NCBI RefSeq assembly: GCF_014205635.1
Contig: NZ_JACIIV010000020.1
Location: 1 to 64,000 of the forward strand
From: Polymorphobacter multimanifer
GTDB taxonomy: Bacteria > Pseudomonadota > Alphaproteobacteria > Sphingomonadales > Sphingomonadaceae
Direction of reading: 5' to 3'
Length of the DNA stretch: 64,000 bases
Shown here: in pieces, positions 35,826 through 45,152 of the stretch
Numbering within the stretch: the stretch's first letter is position 1
Layout of the letters: every line of letters starts with the position of its first letter
Position numbers and translations under genes: made by a program
Notes under the pieces: model-generated
What the model was told of the DNA's origin: nothing
What the model saw: the letters and a program-made list of their open reading frames with translations, nothing else
The model's database searches: none

Positions 35826-36935
35826 TCAGTCGATCACGCCGAGGATGATGAGCAGCATCAGATAAAGCGACAGGGTGATGACCGCGGCCCAGGAGAGCAG
35901 GAAGGTGCGGACGAGGGCGCCGGTGTTGCTGAGCTGGTAGGCGCCCTTGAGCTGCAGGAACATGTGGATGCCGGGCACCACGAAGACCAGCGCGAACCAG
36001 AATCCCGAATGCAGGAAATCGAAGGTGAGTGCGAGGCTGCCGATGATGAACAGCAGCGACATGAAGCTGATCGAATAGAGCGCGAATACCGCGTGATCGT
36101 ACAGGCGGATATCGCGGCGCCAGAAGAACATCAGCCACAGCCAGGGGACCGACATCGGCACGAGCAGGAAGCTGAGTTTATAGGCCTTGGTCTGCAGCTT
36201 GTAGAGCACGAGTTCGGGGTTCTTGAAGGCCGCCCGGGCTTTGCGGTTGAGCTCGGAACTGCCGAGGTTCAGTTTGAGATTGTCTTCGGCGGCGGCGCGT
36301 TTGATGTCTTGCGTGATGATCTCCGGAATGCTCGTCACGCCATCGACGGGGCTGGCGATCTGGGTGGCCAGCGGGCGGCGAAGCGCCTTGAGGGCCGTGA
36401 TGGCGGCCGCGATTTCGGTGAGGGCCTCACGGTCCCCCTTGGCGACTGCGGTGGTGCGCTGGCGTTCAAGATCGGCGAGGCCCCTGTCGATCTCGGCGAG
36501 ATTGGCTTTCGCGTTGGCGGCATCATAGGGCGTGTTGTCGGTGATCTTCACGAAGGAGAACACGAAGAACATCAGGAAGACGACGAGCAGGAACAGGCTG
36601 ACGGGGGCGATGTAGCGCGCGCGCTTGCCGTGGATGTATTCGCGGGTGAGCTGGCCGGGGCTGAGCAGCAGCATCGGCAGCGTCGTCCAGGTCTTGCCGT
36701 CGAAATGGGTGACGCCGTGGAGGATCTCATGGCCGACCTCGTGGAGCGTGCGGTGAAAATGGGCGCGTTGGCCGCAATGGCTGCAGAATTCTCCGGTGAG
36801 GGTGGTACCGCAATTGGCGCAGGCGGCTCCGCCATGGGAGGGCGCATGGGCAGCGCCGGCGGACGGCGTATCGAGCGCGCGGGCGCTGGCGCCAGCCATC
36901 ACCAGATCGCCTGCTGCCTCGAATTCGCCCGCCAT
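35826..36935 (-). CDS. DUF3667-family membrane protein with zinc-ribbon
   Basis: A 369-residue membrane protein. A Cys4 zinc-ribbon-like motif, [18 protein letters not shown] (near residues 40-57), precedes [36 protein letters not shown], the core DUF3667 signature. About five membrane helices follow, with a charged helical insertion (about 140-245). The function is unknown. The start at 36935 has GGGAGCGGG in front; a longer in-frame start exists nine codons upstream. Confidence 0.85.
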   Translation of the reverse strand: MAGEFEAAGDLVMAGASARALDTPSAGAAHAPSHGGAACANCGTTLTGEFCSHCGQRAHFHRTLHEVGHEILHGVTHFDGKTWTTLPMLLLSPGQLTREYIHGKRARYIAPVSLFLLVVFLMFFVFSFVKITDNTPYDAANAKANLAEIDRGLADLERQRTTAVAKGDREALTEIAAAITALKALRRPLATQIASPVDGVTSIPEIITQDIKRAAAEDNLKLNLGSSELNRKARAAFKNPELVLYKLQTKAYKLSFLLVPMSVPWLWLMFFWRRDIRLYDHAVFALYSISFMSLLFIIGSLALTFDFLHSGFWFALVFVVPGIHMFLQLKGAYQLSNTGALVRTFLLSWAAVITLSLYLMLLIILGVID

Positions 36936-37060
36936 TGCCCGCTCCCGACTTGTCCCCAACAAAATGCCTGCAACAAGGTGTCATGGCAAGCCAACACAGC
37001 GTGTTCCCGTTGCCGAGGGCCGTGGCGCTGGCTAGGGTGCGACCAGGCAGGAGAATTTAC

Positions 37061-37576
37061 ATGGCAGGCGTCAACAAGGTCATTCTGGTCGGCAATCTGG
37101 GCAAGGACCCGGAAGCGAAGAGCTTTGCCAATGGCGGCTCGGTGGTGCGCTTTCCGCTCGCCACCTCGGAGACGTGGCGCGACAAGCAGAGCGGCGAGCG
37201 CAAGGAAAAGACCGAGTGGCACAATGTGGCCATCTTCAACGAGAACCTCGGCAAGATCGCCAGCCAGTATCTGCGCAAGGGCTCGAAGGTCTATGTCGAA
37301 GGCAGCCTCGAAACACGCAAGTGGCAGGACCAGCAGGGCCAGGACCGCTACACCACCGAGGTGGTGCTGAAGGCGTTTCGTGGGGAGCTGACGCTGCTCG
37401 ATGGCCCCGGTGGCGGTGGCGGTGGCGGTGGCGGCGGCGGCGGTGGTGGCGGCGGTGGCCGTGACGGTGGGGACGATTATGGCGCGCCGCGCGGCGGCGG
37501 CTTTGGCGGTGGCAGCCCGGCGTCCAACCGACCGGCGGCGTTCGATGACGATCTCAACGACGATGTGCCGTTCTAG
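37061..37576 (+). CDS. ssb: Single-stranded DNA-binding protein
   Basis: A 171-residue SSB. The OB fold covers about residues 1-110, from [21 protein letters not shown] to [15 protein letters not shown]. The acidic C-terminal tip [10 protein letters not shown], which recruits repair and replication partners, is intact. Between them is an uninterrupted run of about 17 glycines encoded by GGT/GGC repeats, longer than usual and prone to slippage. Start 37061 follows AGGAGA. Confidence 0.95.
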   Translation: MAGVNKVILVGNLGKDPEAKSFANGGSVVRFPLATSETWRDKQSGERKEKTEWHNVAIFNENLGKIASQYLRKGSKVYVEGSLETRKWQDQQGQDRYTTEVVLKAFRGELTLLDGPGGGGGGGGGGGGGGGGGRDGGDDYGAPRGGGFGGGSPASNRPAAFDDDLNDDVPF

Positions 37577-38017
37577 ACCTGGGCGCGGGCTGTCCTAGCC
37601 TGGCCTTGATTTGCGGACACATTCGCGGCCTGCATCAGGGCATGGGTCGCAGGGTTTGAGCGCATTCGGTCGGGCGTCGGGAGATGGCGGCCGATTGTGT
37701 TCCCGACTTTGCAGCGGGATGATGTTGCCGCGGTCAGCCGCGCGCATCTGGCCCGGAATTTGCGTCCGAATCCGTTACCGATGTGCCGTGTGCGGTGAAC
37801 CTCGGGCCCAGCGCCATGTTTCCGCGACGAGCGTCGCTGTGCGAGCGGCCAGCAGTTACGCAATTTTCCAATGTAAACATAACCTGTTGCCTGCATTGCG
37901 GGTGTGGCATATCGTCTAGCAATATTCAGATTGATGCCGCGTGCCGGACGGCAATCAATGTGAGTGTTTTGTTAGTATTTATTCTTTTTATGCCATTTCG
38001 TAGTGTTGAGTTTTGCT
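37577..38017. other. Intergenic region upstream of the FixJ-like regulator
   Basis: About 440 bases without a convincing gene. The left half is GC-rich; the right half (from about 37860) is visibly AT-rich and probably holds the promoter of the response regulator. AATGTGAGTG at 37957-37966 also occurs at 39254-39263 upstream of the polysaccharide export gene. Short open frames here lack ribosome binding sites and coding character. Confidence 0.5.
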
Positions 38018-38620
38018 ATGCGCCAAGTGCACATTGTTGACGACGATCCGCATTTTTGTGAGGCAAGCCGGCTCATTCTCGTTGCGGCAGGCTTTTCCGT
38101 CAACGTCAGTGCCAGTGGAAGCGATTATCTGGCCGACAGCGCGCCTTCAAAGCCGGGATGCCTGCTCCTCGACCTGCACATGCCGAACCTGTCGGGCGTC
38201 GAGGTGCTCAAGGCCCTGGCCGGGCGGCGCGACAAGCCGCAGGTGATCATCGTCACCGGGCATGCCGACGTTCCCCTGGCCGTGCAGCTGATGCAGCTCG
38301 GAGCGAGGGACATCGTGCAGAAGCCGTTTGTGCGACAGCGGCTGCTCGATGCGGTGGAGGCCAGCTTCCGGCCGCCGGTGACAGCGTCGGCCAACGACCG
38401 CGCTGTTGCTGCGGAGACGCGGATCGCGAGGCTTTCCGCTCGCGAGCGGGAGCTGCTCCGTAGCCTTGCTGCCGGCCTTTCCAACAAGGTCATTGCGCAT
38501 CAGATGAACCGCAGCGTGCGGACGATCGAGATGCATCGTGCCCGCATGATGGACCGGCTGGGCGTTCGCACCCTGGCGGAGGCGTTGCAGATAGCGTTCG
38601 AGGCGCAGCACCAAGGCTAA
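38018..38620 (+). CDS. FixJ/NarL-type response regulator, orphan
   Basis: A 200-residue regulator. The receiver domain has the acidic pocket Asp8-Asp9-Asp10, phospho-acceptor Asp52 in LLDLHMPN, Thr80 in VTGHAD and Lys102 in QKPF. A LuxR-type helix-turn-helix (about 140-195) contains LSARERELLRSLAAGLSNKVIA. The domain order and the linker match FixJ. No histidine kinase is adjacent. ATG 38018 is preferred over GTG 38003. Its position at the edge of the polysaccharide locus suggests control of that locus. Confidence 0.88.
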   Translation: MRQVHIVDDDPHFCEASRLILVAAGFSVNVSASGSDYLADSAPSKPGCLLLDLHMPNLSGVEVLKALAGRRDKPQVIIVTGHADVPLAVQLMQLGARDIVQKPFVRQRLLDAVEASFRPPVTASANDRAVAAETRIARLSARERELLRSLAAGLSNKVIAHQMNRSVRTIEMHRARMMDRLGVRTLAEALQIAFEAQHQG

Positions 38621-38659
38621 ACCCTGTTGCGTTTTGATGTGATCAAAACGCAACAGGGT
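38621..38659. terminator. 18-bp perfect hairpin directly after the response regulator
   Basis: Arms ACCCTGTTGCGTTTTGAT and ATCAAAACGCAACAGGGT enclose GTG. It begins at the base after the stop codon. No clean T-run follows, but the stem is very stable, so termination, mRNA protection or membership in a repeat family are all possible. Confidence 0.7.
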
Positions 38660-38675
38660 CTAAAACTTTGTTTCC

Positions 38676-38720
38676 GTGTGTTTTTGTCGAAAAACCGGTG
38701 CCCACTTTTGCGAAACACAC
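38676..38720. repeat. Alphaproteobacterial-type intergenic palindromic element
   Basis: Outer arms GTGTGTTT and AAACACAC flank AAAAACCGGTGCCCACTTTT. The inner part resembles the AACCGGTTCCCACTTTT core of intergenic repeats widespread in Rhizobiales and Sphingomonadales; this similarity is from general knowledge. It forms a pair with the 18-bp hairpin just upstream. Confidence 0.5.
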
Positions 38721-38758
38721 TCTAGCGCAGGCCGGGAGGCAATTCGAGGGGGTAAACC

Positions 38759-39031
38759 TCAGGGGCTGACAGGCCGATCGTCATCGTCGAGTTCGGTCGC
38801 GAGCATGACGCCGACCGAGATGGCAGCCAGTGCGGTCACGCTGAGTAGGATCGTCTGGAACGTCGAAAGTTCGCCGCCGACCAGACCGGTCCCCTCTGCG
38901 TCCGCCAGATCGGCCTGCCCACCAACGGGCGCAGGCGCACGGGCCCCCGCAGTCGATTGGGCGTACGACGCCAGCGGCATGGACGCCACCGCAGCCATCA
39001 GAGCTACGGCAACAAGCTTCCTGCCAGACAT
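38759..39031 (-). CDS. Small exported membrane-anchored protein
   Basis: A 90-residue protein with a signal peptide (about 1-24, SYAQS), an Ala/Pro/Gly-rich middle, one membrane helix (TILLSVTALAAISVGVMLAT) and an acidic tail with four consecutive Asp residues. It is preceded by a GGAG site. Similar tiny signal-plus-helix proteins are common beside sphingomonad exopolysaccharide loci, but I know no function for them. Confidence 0.65.
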   Translation of the reverse strand: MSGRKLVAVALMAAVASMPLASYAQSTAGARAPAPVGGQADLADAEGTGLVGGELSTFQTILLSVTALAAISVGVMLATELDDDDRPVSP

Positions 39032-39351
39032 TATTATTCTCCAAATACAGGCTGAAATTCGAGATGCGGCAATAGCATGCTGGTACGCGCCTGCCAAGCT
39101 CGGTCGCCTCGGTTCACTATTCGTTGACCAATTACGAGATAATTAGGGCCGCATTGAAAAAGTGTTTAAGCTATAATCGGTTTGCAATTGTCGAGCGATA
39201 GTGCGAAACAAGGGCGAATACGAAAGCACTTCGTGCAATGCAGCAGTATTGTTAATGTGAGTGAAAGAATTTACTTCACATGACTGTCAGTTTGACCAAT
39301 GCGCCGTTGCGAATTGCGGATCAGTTTAATCTGAATAATAAAGGTCATCGT
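39032..39351. other. AT-rich control region upstream of the polysaccharide locus
   Basis: About 320 bases between the small exported protein gene and gumB. It is clearly AT-richer than the genes. It holds TTGAAA at 39154 and TATAAT at 39172, but only 12 bases apart, so they are not a normal pair. AATGTGAGTG at 39254-39263 repeats a word found upstream of the response regulator. This is the likely promoter region of the whole export operon; the exact promoter is not resolved. Confidence 0.5.
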
Positions 39352-40122
39352 ATGTATCCGGACAGTGAAGGGACAGGAAAACCCCTTGGCCGCCATGTCT
39401 TGGCGTGGAATCGGACCGCTGGGCGAAGGATGATCCGGCCGGTATCGGCGCTGACGCTCGTTGCGGCGATGATGGTTCTTGCTGGCTGTGCCGGCAGCAG
39501 GGGTGGCCCGGTGGCCTATTCGCGCGCCGATTTCGTGGCACCCGACCTGCCGCGCATGACAAGCAGTACCGATCAGCATTTGCTGCGCCCTGGCGACATC
39601 GTCACTGTCAACGTCTTCCAGGTCGAGGCGGTGTCGGGTGACCGGGAAGTCGATGCTGCGGGGCAGGTGCAGATCCCGCTGATCGGCGCGGTACCGGCGC
39701 AGGGGCAGACGATCACGCAGCTTGCGGCCGATCTGACCAAGCGACTCGACGCGACCTATCTGCGCTCGCCGCGGGTGGAAGTGCTGCTGAAGACGGTTCG
39801 CCCGCAGCTGGTCACCATCGATGGCTCGGTCAAGCAGGCCGGCGTCTACCCCATTCCGGGCAACATCACGCTGCTGCAGGCCATTTCGCTCGCGCGCGGG
39901 CCGGATGTGAATGCCAACATCAAGCGCGTCGTGGTGTTTCGGCAGATCGACGGCCGGCGCCAGGCGGCGGCTTTCGATCTGAGCACGATCCGCGCCGGCG
40001 AAGATCCCGACCCCGTGATCCATGGTGACGATCTCATCGTCGTCGACGGGTCGGCCAGTCGCCAGATGTTCAGGGATTTTGTCTCGACCTTCCCGCTGTT
40101 CGCCATTTTCAGACCTTTCTGA
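39352..40122 (+). CDS. Polysaccharide export outer-membrane lipoprotein (GumB/Wza-like)
   Basis: A 256-residue protein of the Poly_export family. A lipobox (MVLAGC, Cys46 from this start) is followed by the Poly_export domain with LLRPGDIVTVNVFQVEAVSGD, then a SLBB domain with VTIDGSVKQAGVYPIPG. It forms the outer-membrane channel for the polymer made by this locus. The start at 39352 has AAAGG at good spacing but gives a long n-region; ATG 39430, immediately before the hydrophobic signal, is the alternative. The GumC-like kinase follows 22 bases downstream. Confidence 0.9.
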   Translation: MYPDSEGTGKPLGRHVLAWNRTAGRRMIRPVSALTLVAAMMVLAGCAGSRGGPVAYSRADFVAPDLPRMTSSTDQHLLRPGDIVTVNVFQVEAVSGDREVDAAGQVQIPLIGAVPAQGQTITQLAADLTKRLDATYLRSPRVEVLLKTVRPQLVTIDGSVKQAGVYPIPGNITLLQAISLARGPDVNANIKRVVVFRQIDGRRQAAAFDLSTIRAGEDPDPVIHGDDLIVVDGSASRQMFRDFVSTFPLFAIFRPF

Positions 40123-40144
40123 CCCTCCAGCGACGGACAGCGCC

Positions 40145-42415
40145 TTGAACGATCACAATCCCGACTCCTTCAGTTCCGGCGACCATTTGCGGGCTGCTCC
40201 GGACAATCCCGGGCGGCGTGCGGTTCGCGTGGCCGACAGCGGGCATGTCGTGCTTTACGACGGCCTCGGCCATGACGTCGACCGATCCGCCTATGCCGAT
40301 CTCTGGCTGGTGGTGCTGAAGTGGCGCTGGGTCGTTCCGGCTGTCGTGGTCGTCTGCGTGGCGCTTGCCGCGGCGATTTCGTTCATGACCACGAAAATGT
40401 ATCGTGCATCGGCGACGCTCGAGATTGCGGCCGAAGAATTCAAGGTCATCAACACCGACGAAAGTGCCACCGCGTCGGTCTCGATGGCGCGCAACGATTA
40501 CCTTCGCACCCAGTTCGGGCTGCTCGCGAGTCGTTCGCTTGCCGAGCGCGTGGTCAGCTCGCTCAACCTTGCCAGTGTGCCGGGCTATGGCTTTGCCAGC
40601 GATGATCTGCCCGATCGCGACATGACTGCAGCCTCCGCGCGGGCCGCGCAGGTGCTGGTCGACGGGTTTGAAGTGACGCCTGTGCCCGATAGCCGGCTTG
40701 TCAACATCTCGTTCGAGGCGTCGGACCCGGGGATGGCCGAGCGGGTGACGAATGCCTATGCGTCGAGCTTCATTGCGTCCAACCTCGAGCGGCAGATGCG
40801 GTCGACGGTGCTGATCCGCAATCTGCTCGCCAAGCGGCTGCAGGTTGCCAAGGAGCGGCTCGAAGCCTCCGAGCGCGCCGTCGCGACCTATGCGCGCGAC
40901 GAGGGAATCATCAATCTTCAGCCGTCGGCCGCCACCGGGGCCGGGAGTGGCGAGACCTCGCTCATTTCATCGTCGCTGCTCCAGCTCAACGAAGCCCTGT
41001 CGGATGCCCAGCGCAGCCGGATCGAGGCCGAGCAGAAGTTCCGGCAGGCCGGGGAAACATCGACCGAGGAGCTGGTCAATCCGACGATCCAGGCGCTGCT
41101 CCAGCAGCGGGCGGCGCTCACGGCCCAGTACAGCGAGATGGGCGGTCTTTACCGCGATGTGTTTCCGCAGATGGAGCAGATGCGAGCCCGGCTTGCCGAC
41201 ATCGACAGGTCGATCGCCGCCGAGCAGGTGCGGATCCGCAACTCCATCCGGGCCGGATACGAATCGGCTGTCGCCCGCGAGGCGGCGCTCGACCGTCGCG
41301 TCGCCGCGCTCAAGTCGGGCGTGCTCGACATCAACGACAAGAGCATCCGCTACAACATCCTGCGCCGCGAGGTCGATACGAACCGCCAGTTCTTCGATGC
41401 CCTGCTCCAGCGTTTCAAGCAGGTGGATGTCGCCGACGGTGCCGACACCAGCAATGTCCTGCTTGTCGATGATGCGCGCAACGCCGTCCTTGTCCGGCCG
41501 AATGTCCTGTTCAATCTTGGTGCAGGCCTCGCCCTCGGGCTTGTGCTGGGACTGCTTGGCGCCTTCATCTGCGAGTTCCTCGACGACTCGATCAAGACGC
41601 CCGACGATGTCCTGAAGAAGCTTCGCATGCCGCTTCTCGGGGCGATCCCGAAATTGCCGCTGGGCGAGCGGGTGATCGACAAGGTCGTCGGCGGGCAGGG
41701 CGCGATTGCCGATGCCTATCTATCGGCGCGGACGGCGATCGAGTTCGGAACGTCCTCGGGGGCGCCGAGAACATTGCTGGTGACCAGCACGAAGCAGAGC
41801 GAGGGCAAATCGACCAGCGCCTTCGCGCTGGCCAATGCCTTTGCGCGCACCGGGCGGCGCGTGCTCCTTGTCGATGCCGACATGCGGCTGCCGACGATGA
41901 CCGTCGCGCGTGAAGACAAGTTCGGCCTGTCCAACCTGCTTGCCGGCTCCGACGATATCGAGAACGCGATCTTCGCGACCAGCACGGACAATCTCTATGT
42001 GCTGCCCTCGGGCCCGGTGCCGCCGAATCCGGCCGAACTTCTCGCCAGCCCCCGCACCGCCGAGACGCTGGCGCGGCTCCATGACCTGTTCGACATGATC
42101 ATCCTCGACGGGCCGCCGGTGCTCGGCCTCGCCGACGCGCCGCTGCTCTCGGCGCTGGCGGAGGGCACCGTCTTCACGATCGAGGCGGGCACCAGGCGTC
42201 TTGCCGCGCGGCGCGCGATCAGCCGCCTGCAAGGGGCGGGCGCGCAGATTCTCGGCGGCCTGCTGACCATGTACAACGTCCGGATGTCGGGGATGGGCTA
42301 TGGCGGCTACTCAGGCTACGGCGACTATGGGTACAGCTATGGCGCAACCGGCACCGCCAAGGTCGCGGCGGGCAAGGAGCGCTTCATCAAGTTTGACAAC
42401 CAGGACGCTGCGTGA
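40145..42415 (+). CDS. Polysaccharide co-polymerase with BY-kinase domain (GumC/Wzc-like)
   Basis: A 756-residue inner-membrane protein. The Wzz domain begins near residue 60, the first membrane helix is near 65-85 (VVPAVVVVCVALAAAISF), a long periplasmic coiled coil follows, and the second helix is near residue 455-480. The cytoplasmic kinase has Walker A STKQSEGKST (about 546-557) and Walker A' VLLVDADMR (about 572). The tail carries a tyrosine cluster GYGGYSGYGDYGYSYG, the expected autophosphorylation site. It sets chain length and drives export. TTG 40145 is the likely start; no ATG fits. Confidence 0.9.
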   Translation: MNDHNPDSFSSGDHLRAAPDNPGRRAVRVADSGHVVLYDGLGHDVDRSAYADLWLVVLKWRWVVPAVVVVCVALAAAISFMTTKMYRASATLEIAAEEFKVINTDESATASVSMARNDYLRTQFGLLASRSLAERVVSSLNLASVPGYGFASDDLPDRDMTAASARAAQVLVDGFEVTPVPDSRLVNISFEASDPGMAERVTNAYASSFIASNLERQMRSTVLIRNLLAKRLQVAKERLEASERAVATYARDEGIINLQPSAATGAGSGETSLISSSLLQLNEALSDAQRSRIEAEQKFRQAGETSTEELVNPTIQALLQQRAALTAQYSEMGGLYRDVFPQMEQMRARLADIDRSIAAEQVRIRNSIRAGYESAVAREAALDRRVAALKSGVLDINDKSIRYNILRREVDTNRQFFDALLQRFKQVDVADGADTSNVLLVDDARNAVLVRPNVLFNLGAGLALGLVLGLLGAFICEFLDDSIKTPDDVLKKLRMPLLGAIPKLPLGERVIDKVVGGQGAIADAYLSARTAIEFGTSSGAPRTLLVTSTKQSEGKSTSAFALANAFARTGRRVLLVDADMRLPTMTVAREDKFGLSNLLAGSDDIENAIFATSTDNLYVLPSGPVPPNPAELLASPRTAETLARLHDLFDMIILDGPPVLGLADAPLLSALAEGTVFTIEAGTRRLAARRAISRLQGAGAQILGGLLTMYNVRMSGMGYGGYSGYGDYGYSYGATGTAKVAAGKERFIKFDNQDAA

Positions 42416-43620
42416 GCTTGGGCAGCCCTGCCCTGCCGATCCATCATGTTCGGCTTGGGGTGCTCGCGGCTGCGGCTGCGGGCATGGCGGCAGCCGCGAT
42501 CCATTCGGCGCTGCCCGGGCTGCGCGGCGGCCCCGCCGGCGACCTTGAACGCGGCCTCCACCGGGCATCGATGGCCCCCGCTCCGGCGGTGCCGCCGCCT
42601 GCCCTGATGGCCGATGCGCGTGTGCTGCTGGCGCGGCAGCCGCTGTCTCCGACCCCGTTGCTCGTGGCCGCGCGCACCGCGGAAGCGGACGGCGACACCG
42701 CCCTGGCGACGAGATTGTTCGAAGCGGCGCTTGTGCGAGACCCGCGGGACATCGCCGTCCGGCTTTGGCTGGCCGACCGGTATCTGCGCGCCGCCCGCTT
42801 TGCAGATCTGGTGGTGCAGCTCGACGCGGTGATGCGGATCCGCCCTGCCCTGCGGCGCAAGCTGGTATCGGTGATCATTCCGCTCGTCGGTGCGCCGGAG
42901 GCACGGCAGGCCATTGCCGAGGCGCTGGTCGATAACCCGGTCTGGCAGGCCGATTTTGTCGATGCCGCGGTGCGGGAGGGGCAGATTGCCAGGGCATTCT
43001 ACAGGCTGGTCTTCGATCTGGGTGAGAACCGGGGATTCAGGCTGAGCGATGCACAGCTGACCCGCATCGTGAAGACGGCGCTGGCGCGCGGCGATGTGCG
43101 CAGCGCCTGGACGATCTACAGCAGATATGCGCCGCGATCGGCGCTTGCGACGGCGAACCAGGTGTTCGATGCCGAGTTCCAGGGGGCTGCCGGCCCGCCA
43201 CCTTTCAACTGGGAGCTGAGCAACACGGCATCCGGATCGGCGCGGATCGAGCCGCTCAATTCGCGTGGCCGGCTGCGGGTGCAGACCTTTGGCGCGGAGC
43301 CGGCGACGCTTGCCACCCAGACGCTGTTGCTTGCGCCGGGCGACTATATCCTGTCGAGCGCCAGTGCGCCCGATCTTGCCGGTTCGATCGAGGGGCTGAA
43401 GTGGCTGCTGACGTGCGATCGCACGCGGGGCGAACTCGGCAGCATGAAGGTTGATGACGGCAGCATGGGCGGCGACTCCGCCGGCGTTCCAATCACTGTT
43501 TCCGCGCTATGTCCTGTGGCGACGCTGCAACTCGTCTATGCGCCGACAGCGCAGTCGACGCCCGGCCGCGCCGTGCTGACAAGGGTGGGGCTCGAACGCG
43601 TCGGGACCGGCGCTGGATGA
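42412..43620 (+). CDS. TPR-like protein of the polysaccharide locus, unknown role
   Basis: A 402-residue protein with an N-terminal hydrophobic segment (GVLAAAAAGMAAAAI) that could anchor it in the membrane. Helical repeats of TPR type follow (about 60-250), for example ATRLFEAALVRDPRDIAVRLWLADRYL. The C-terminal 130 residues are beta-rich with a jelly-roll-like look (PFNWELSNTASGSARIE). It overlaps gumC by GTGA and the ligase gene by ATGA, so it belongs to the core machinery. Comparable TPR proteins sit between Wzc and Wzy genes in other sphingomonads; the function is unknown. Confidence 0.7.
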   Translation: MSLGSPALPIHHVRLGVLAAAAAGMAAAAIHSALPGLRGGPAGDLERGLHRASMAPAPAVPPPALMADARVLLARQPLSPTPLLVAARTAEADGDTALATRLFEAALVRDPRDIAVRLWLADRYLRAARFADLVVQLDAVMRIRPALRRKLVSVIIPLVGAPEARQAIAEALVDNPVWQADFVDAAVREGQIARAFYRLVFDLGENRGFRLSDAQLTRIVKTALARGDVRSAWTIYSRYAPRSALATANQVFDAEFQGAAGPPPFNWELSNTASGSARIEPLNSRGRLRVQTFGAEPATLATQTLLLAPGDYILSSASAPDLAGSIEGLKWLLTCDRTRGELGSMKVDDGSMGGDSAGVPITVSALCPVATLQLVYAPTAQSTPGRAVLTRVGLERVGTGAG

Positions 43621-45152
43621 TCGCGGACACGCGCCATTCGCAGATCCTGTGCATTTACCTGGCTTCGTGCATCGTGCTCGGCGGGGCCAGTGCGGCGGGT
43701 GTTCTTGCTAATCTGGTCCTGCAGCTTTGCGCCATCCCGCTCTTGATCCTGTCGCTTGTCCGCCTGAGCGGCAAGACCCTTGGCCGGCGGCACGTGGCAT
43801 TGCTGGCGATTGCCGGTGCCGCCGCGCTGCTGCCGCTGATGCAGCTTGTGCCGATGGCGCCGTCGGCGTGGCAGGGCCTGCCGTTTCGGGATGGGATTGC
43901 CGGCGGGTTCGCAGCGCTCGGGATGGCTCTGCCCTGGCTGCCGGTTTCGCTCGATCCGTCGGCGACGCTGGCATCGTGGCTGGCCCTGCTTCCGGCCGCC
44001 GCACTTGTTCTGGCAGTGATGACGCTCGAAGCGGACCAGCGGGTATGGATTGGCTGGACCGTGCTCGGGGCGGCCCTGGTGTCGGCGCTGATCGGCATGG
44101 CGCAGTTCGGGTCGGGCGACCTTTATTTTTACGACATCACCAGCGGGGGCAGCGCCGTGGGGTTCTTCGCCAACCGGAACCACCTGGCGACGCTGTTGCT
44201 CGTGGCACTTCCGGCGCTGACGCTCCACCTGTCGGTGGCCGGGACGCCGGTGACGGGAATGCCGGGGCGGGGGATGCCGGGCTGGTCCTCGCGTGACATC
44301 GTCTTCCTCGGCCTGCTGGCAATATTGCTGCTGGGCATCCTGTTCACGGGTTCGCGGGCGGGCATCGGCCTTGCCTTGCCGGTGCTGCTCACCAGCCTGG
44401 GGCTGCGCATGCGCGCGCATAGCGGGCAGAGCCCGCGGCTGCTGATCATTGCCGCAGGCAGTGTGAGCGCGCTCATCGTTGCAGCGATTGCCTTCGGCCC
44501 CTCGCTGGCGCGGGCCTTCCGCAAGACGGCGTTGCTGAACGAGGACGATACCCGCCTTGTCGCGATGCAGACGACCGCGGAGGCTGGCTGGCGTGCATTT
44601 CCCGTGGGAACGGGGTTCGGCACCTTCGACCCGATCTTCAGGCTGGTCGGCGGTGATGCAAACCTGGGCACGAACTTCGTCAACCATGCCCATAACGATT
44701 ATGTCGAGCTCTGGCTGACCGGCGGACTGGCGGCAGCGGCGCTGATTTTCGGCTTCCTCTGGTGGTTCGTGGGCGCTGCACGCGCCAGCTGGCGTGCCCG
44801 GAGCGACAATGCCGGCGCAGTGCCGCGTGTGGCGGCGGTCTCGATTGCCATCATCCTCGTGCACAGCCTTGTGGACTATCCGCTGCGCACTGCAGCGATG
44901 TCGGCGATTTTCGCTGTCTGCTGCGGGCTGCTCCTCGAGCCGGTCTTGGCGCGCCGGCGCCTCGATCGTGGGGCGCGGCCCTATGGTGGCGCCAACCCGG
45001 CCATGCCGGCGCGTGAAGCGCTGGCGCTTCGTGCCCGGCAAGAGGCTTTGGCGCCGGCTGTGCTTAGCCCTGCCCTTGGCACCGCCGTGCCGCCATCGCA
45101 TTTCGCGGATGCGCCGGCCTCGGTCGAGTCGTGCGCGGGGACGGGGCGATGA
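43617..45152 (+). CDS. O-antigen ligase / Wzy-type polymerase, first copy
   Basis: A 511-residue protein with about 11-12 membrane helices and a Wzy_C domain. The large periplasmic loop contains FFANRNHLATLLL and, later, NFVNHAHNDYVELWLTGG, a typical ligase/polymerase signature with the catalytic His. The Pro/Ala-rich C-terminal tail is cytoplasmic. It probably polymerises the repeat unit in the periplasm. It overlaps the genes on both sides. A second such protein is encoded at 55542-56834. Confidence 0.87.
   Translation: MIADTRHSQILCIYLASCIVLGGASAAGVLANLVLQLCAIPLLILSLVRLSGKTLGRRHVALLAIAGAAALLPLMQLVPMAPSAWQGLPFRDGIAGGFAALGMALPWLPVSLDPSATLASWLALLPAAALVLAVMTLEADQRVWIGWTVLGAALVSALIGMAQFGSGDLYFYDITSGGSAVGFFANRNHLATLLLVALPALTLHLSVAGTPVTGMPGRGMPGWSSRDIVFLGLLAILLLGILFTGSRAGIGLALPVLLTSLGLRMRAHSGQSPRLLIIAAGSVSALIVAAIAFGPSLARAFRKTALLNEDDTRLVAMQTTAEAGWRAFPVGTGFGTFDPIFRLVGGDANLGTNFVNHAHNDYVELWLTGGLAAAALIFGFLWWFVGAARASWRARSDNAGAVPRVAAVSIAIILVHSLVDYPLRTAAMSAIFAVCCGLLLEPVLARRRLDRGARPYGGANPAMPAREALALRARQEALAPAVLSPALGTAVPPSHFADAPASVESCAGTGR

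Noticed and set aside
37783-38040. Short open frame upstream of the response regulator
   Set aside because: It has no Shine-Dalgarno sequence, no coding character and overlaps the regulator's start region.
39154-39177. TTGAAA and TATAAT as a sigma-70 promoter
   Set aside because: The spacing is only 12 bases, too short for a normal promoter, so I list it only as part of the control region.
39255-39278. TGTGA...TCACA as a CRP site upstream of gumB
   Set aside because: The half-sites are 15 bases apart; CRP sites need six, and the inner bases do not pair well.
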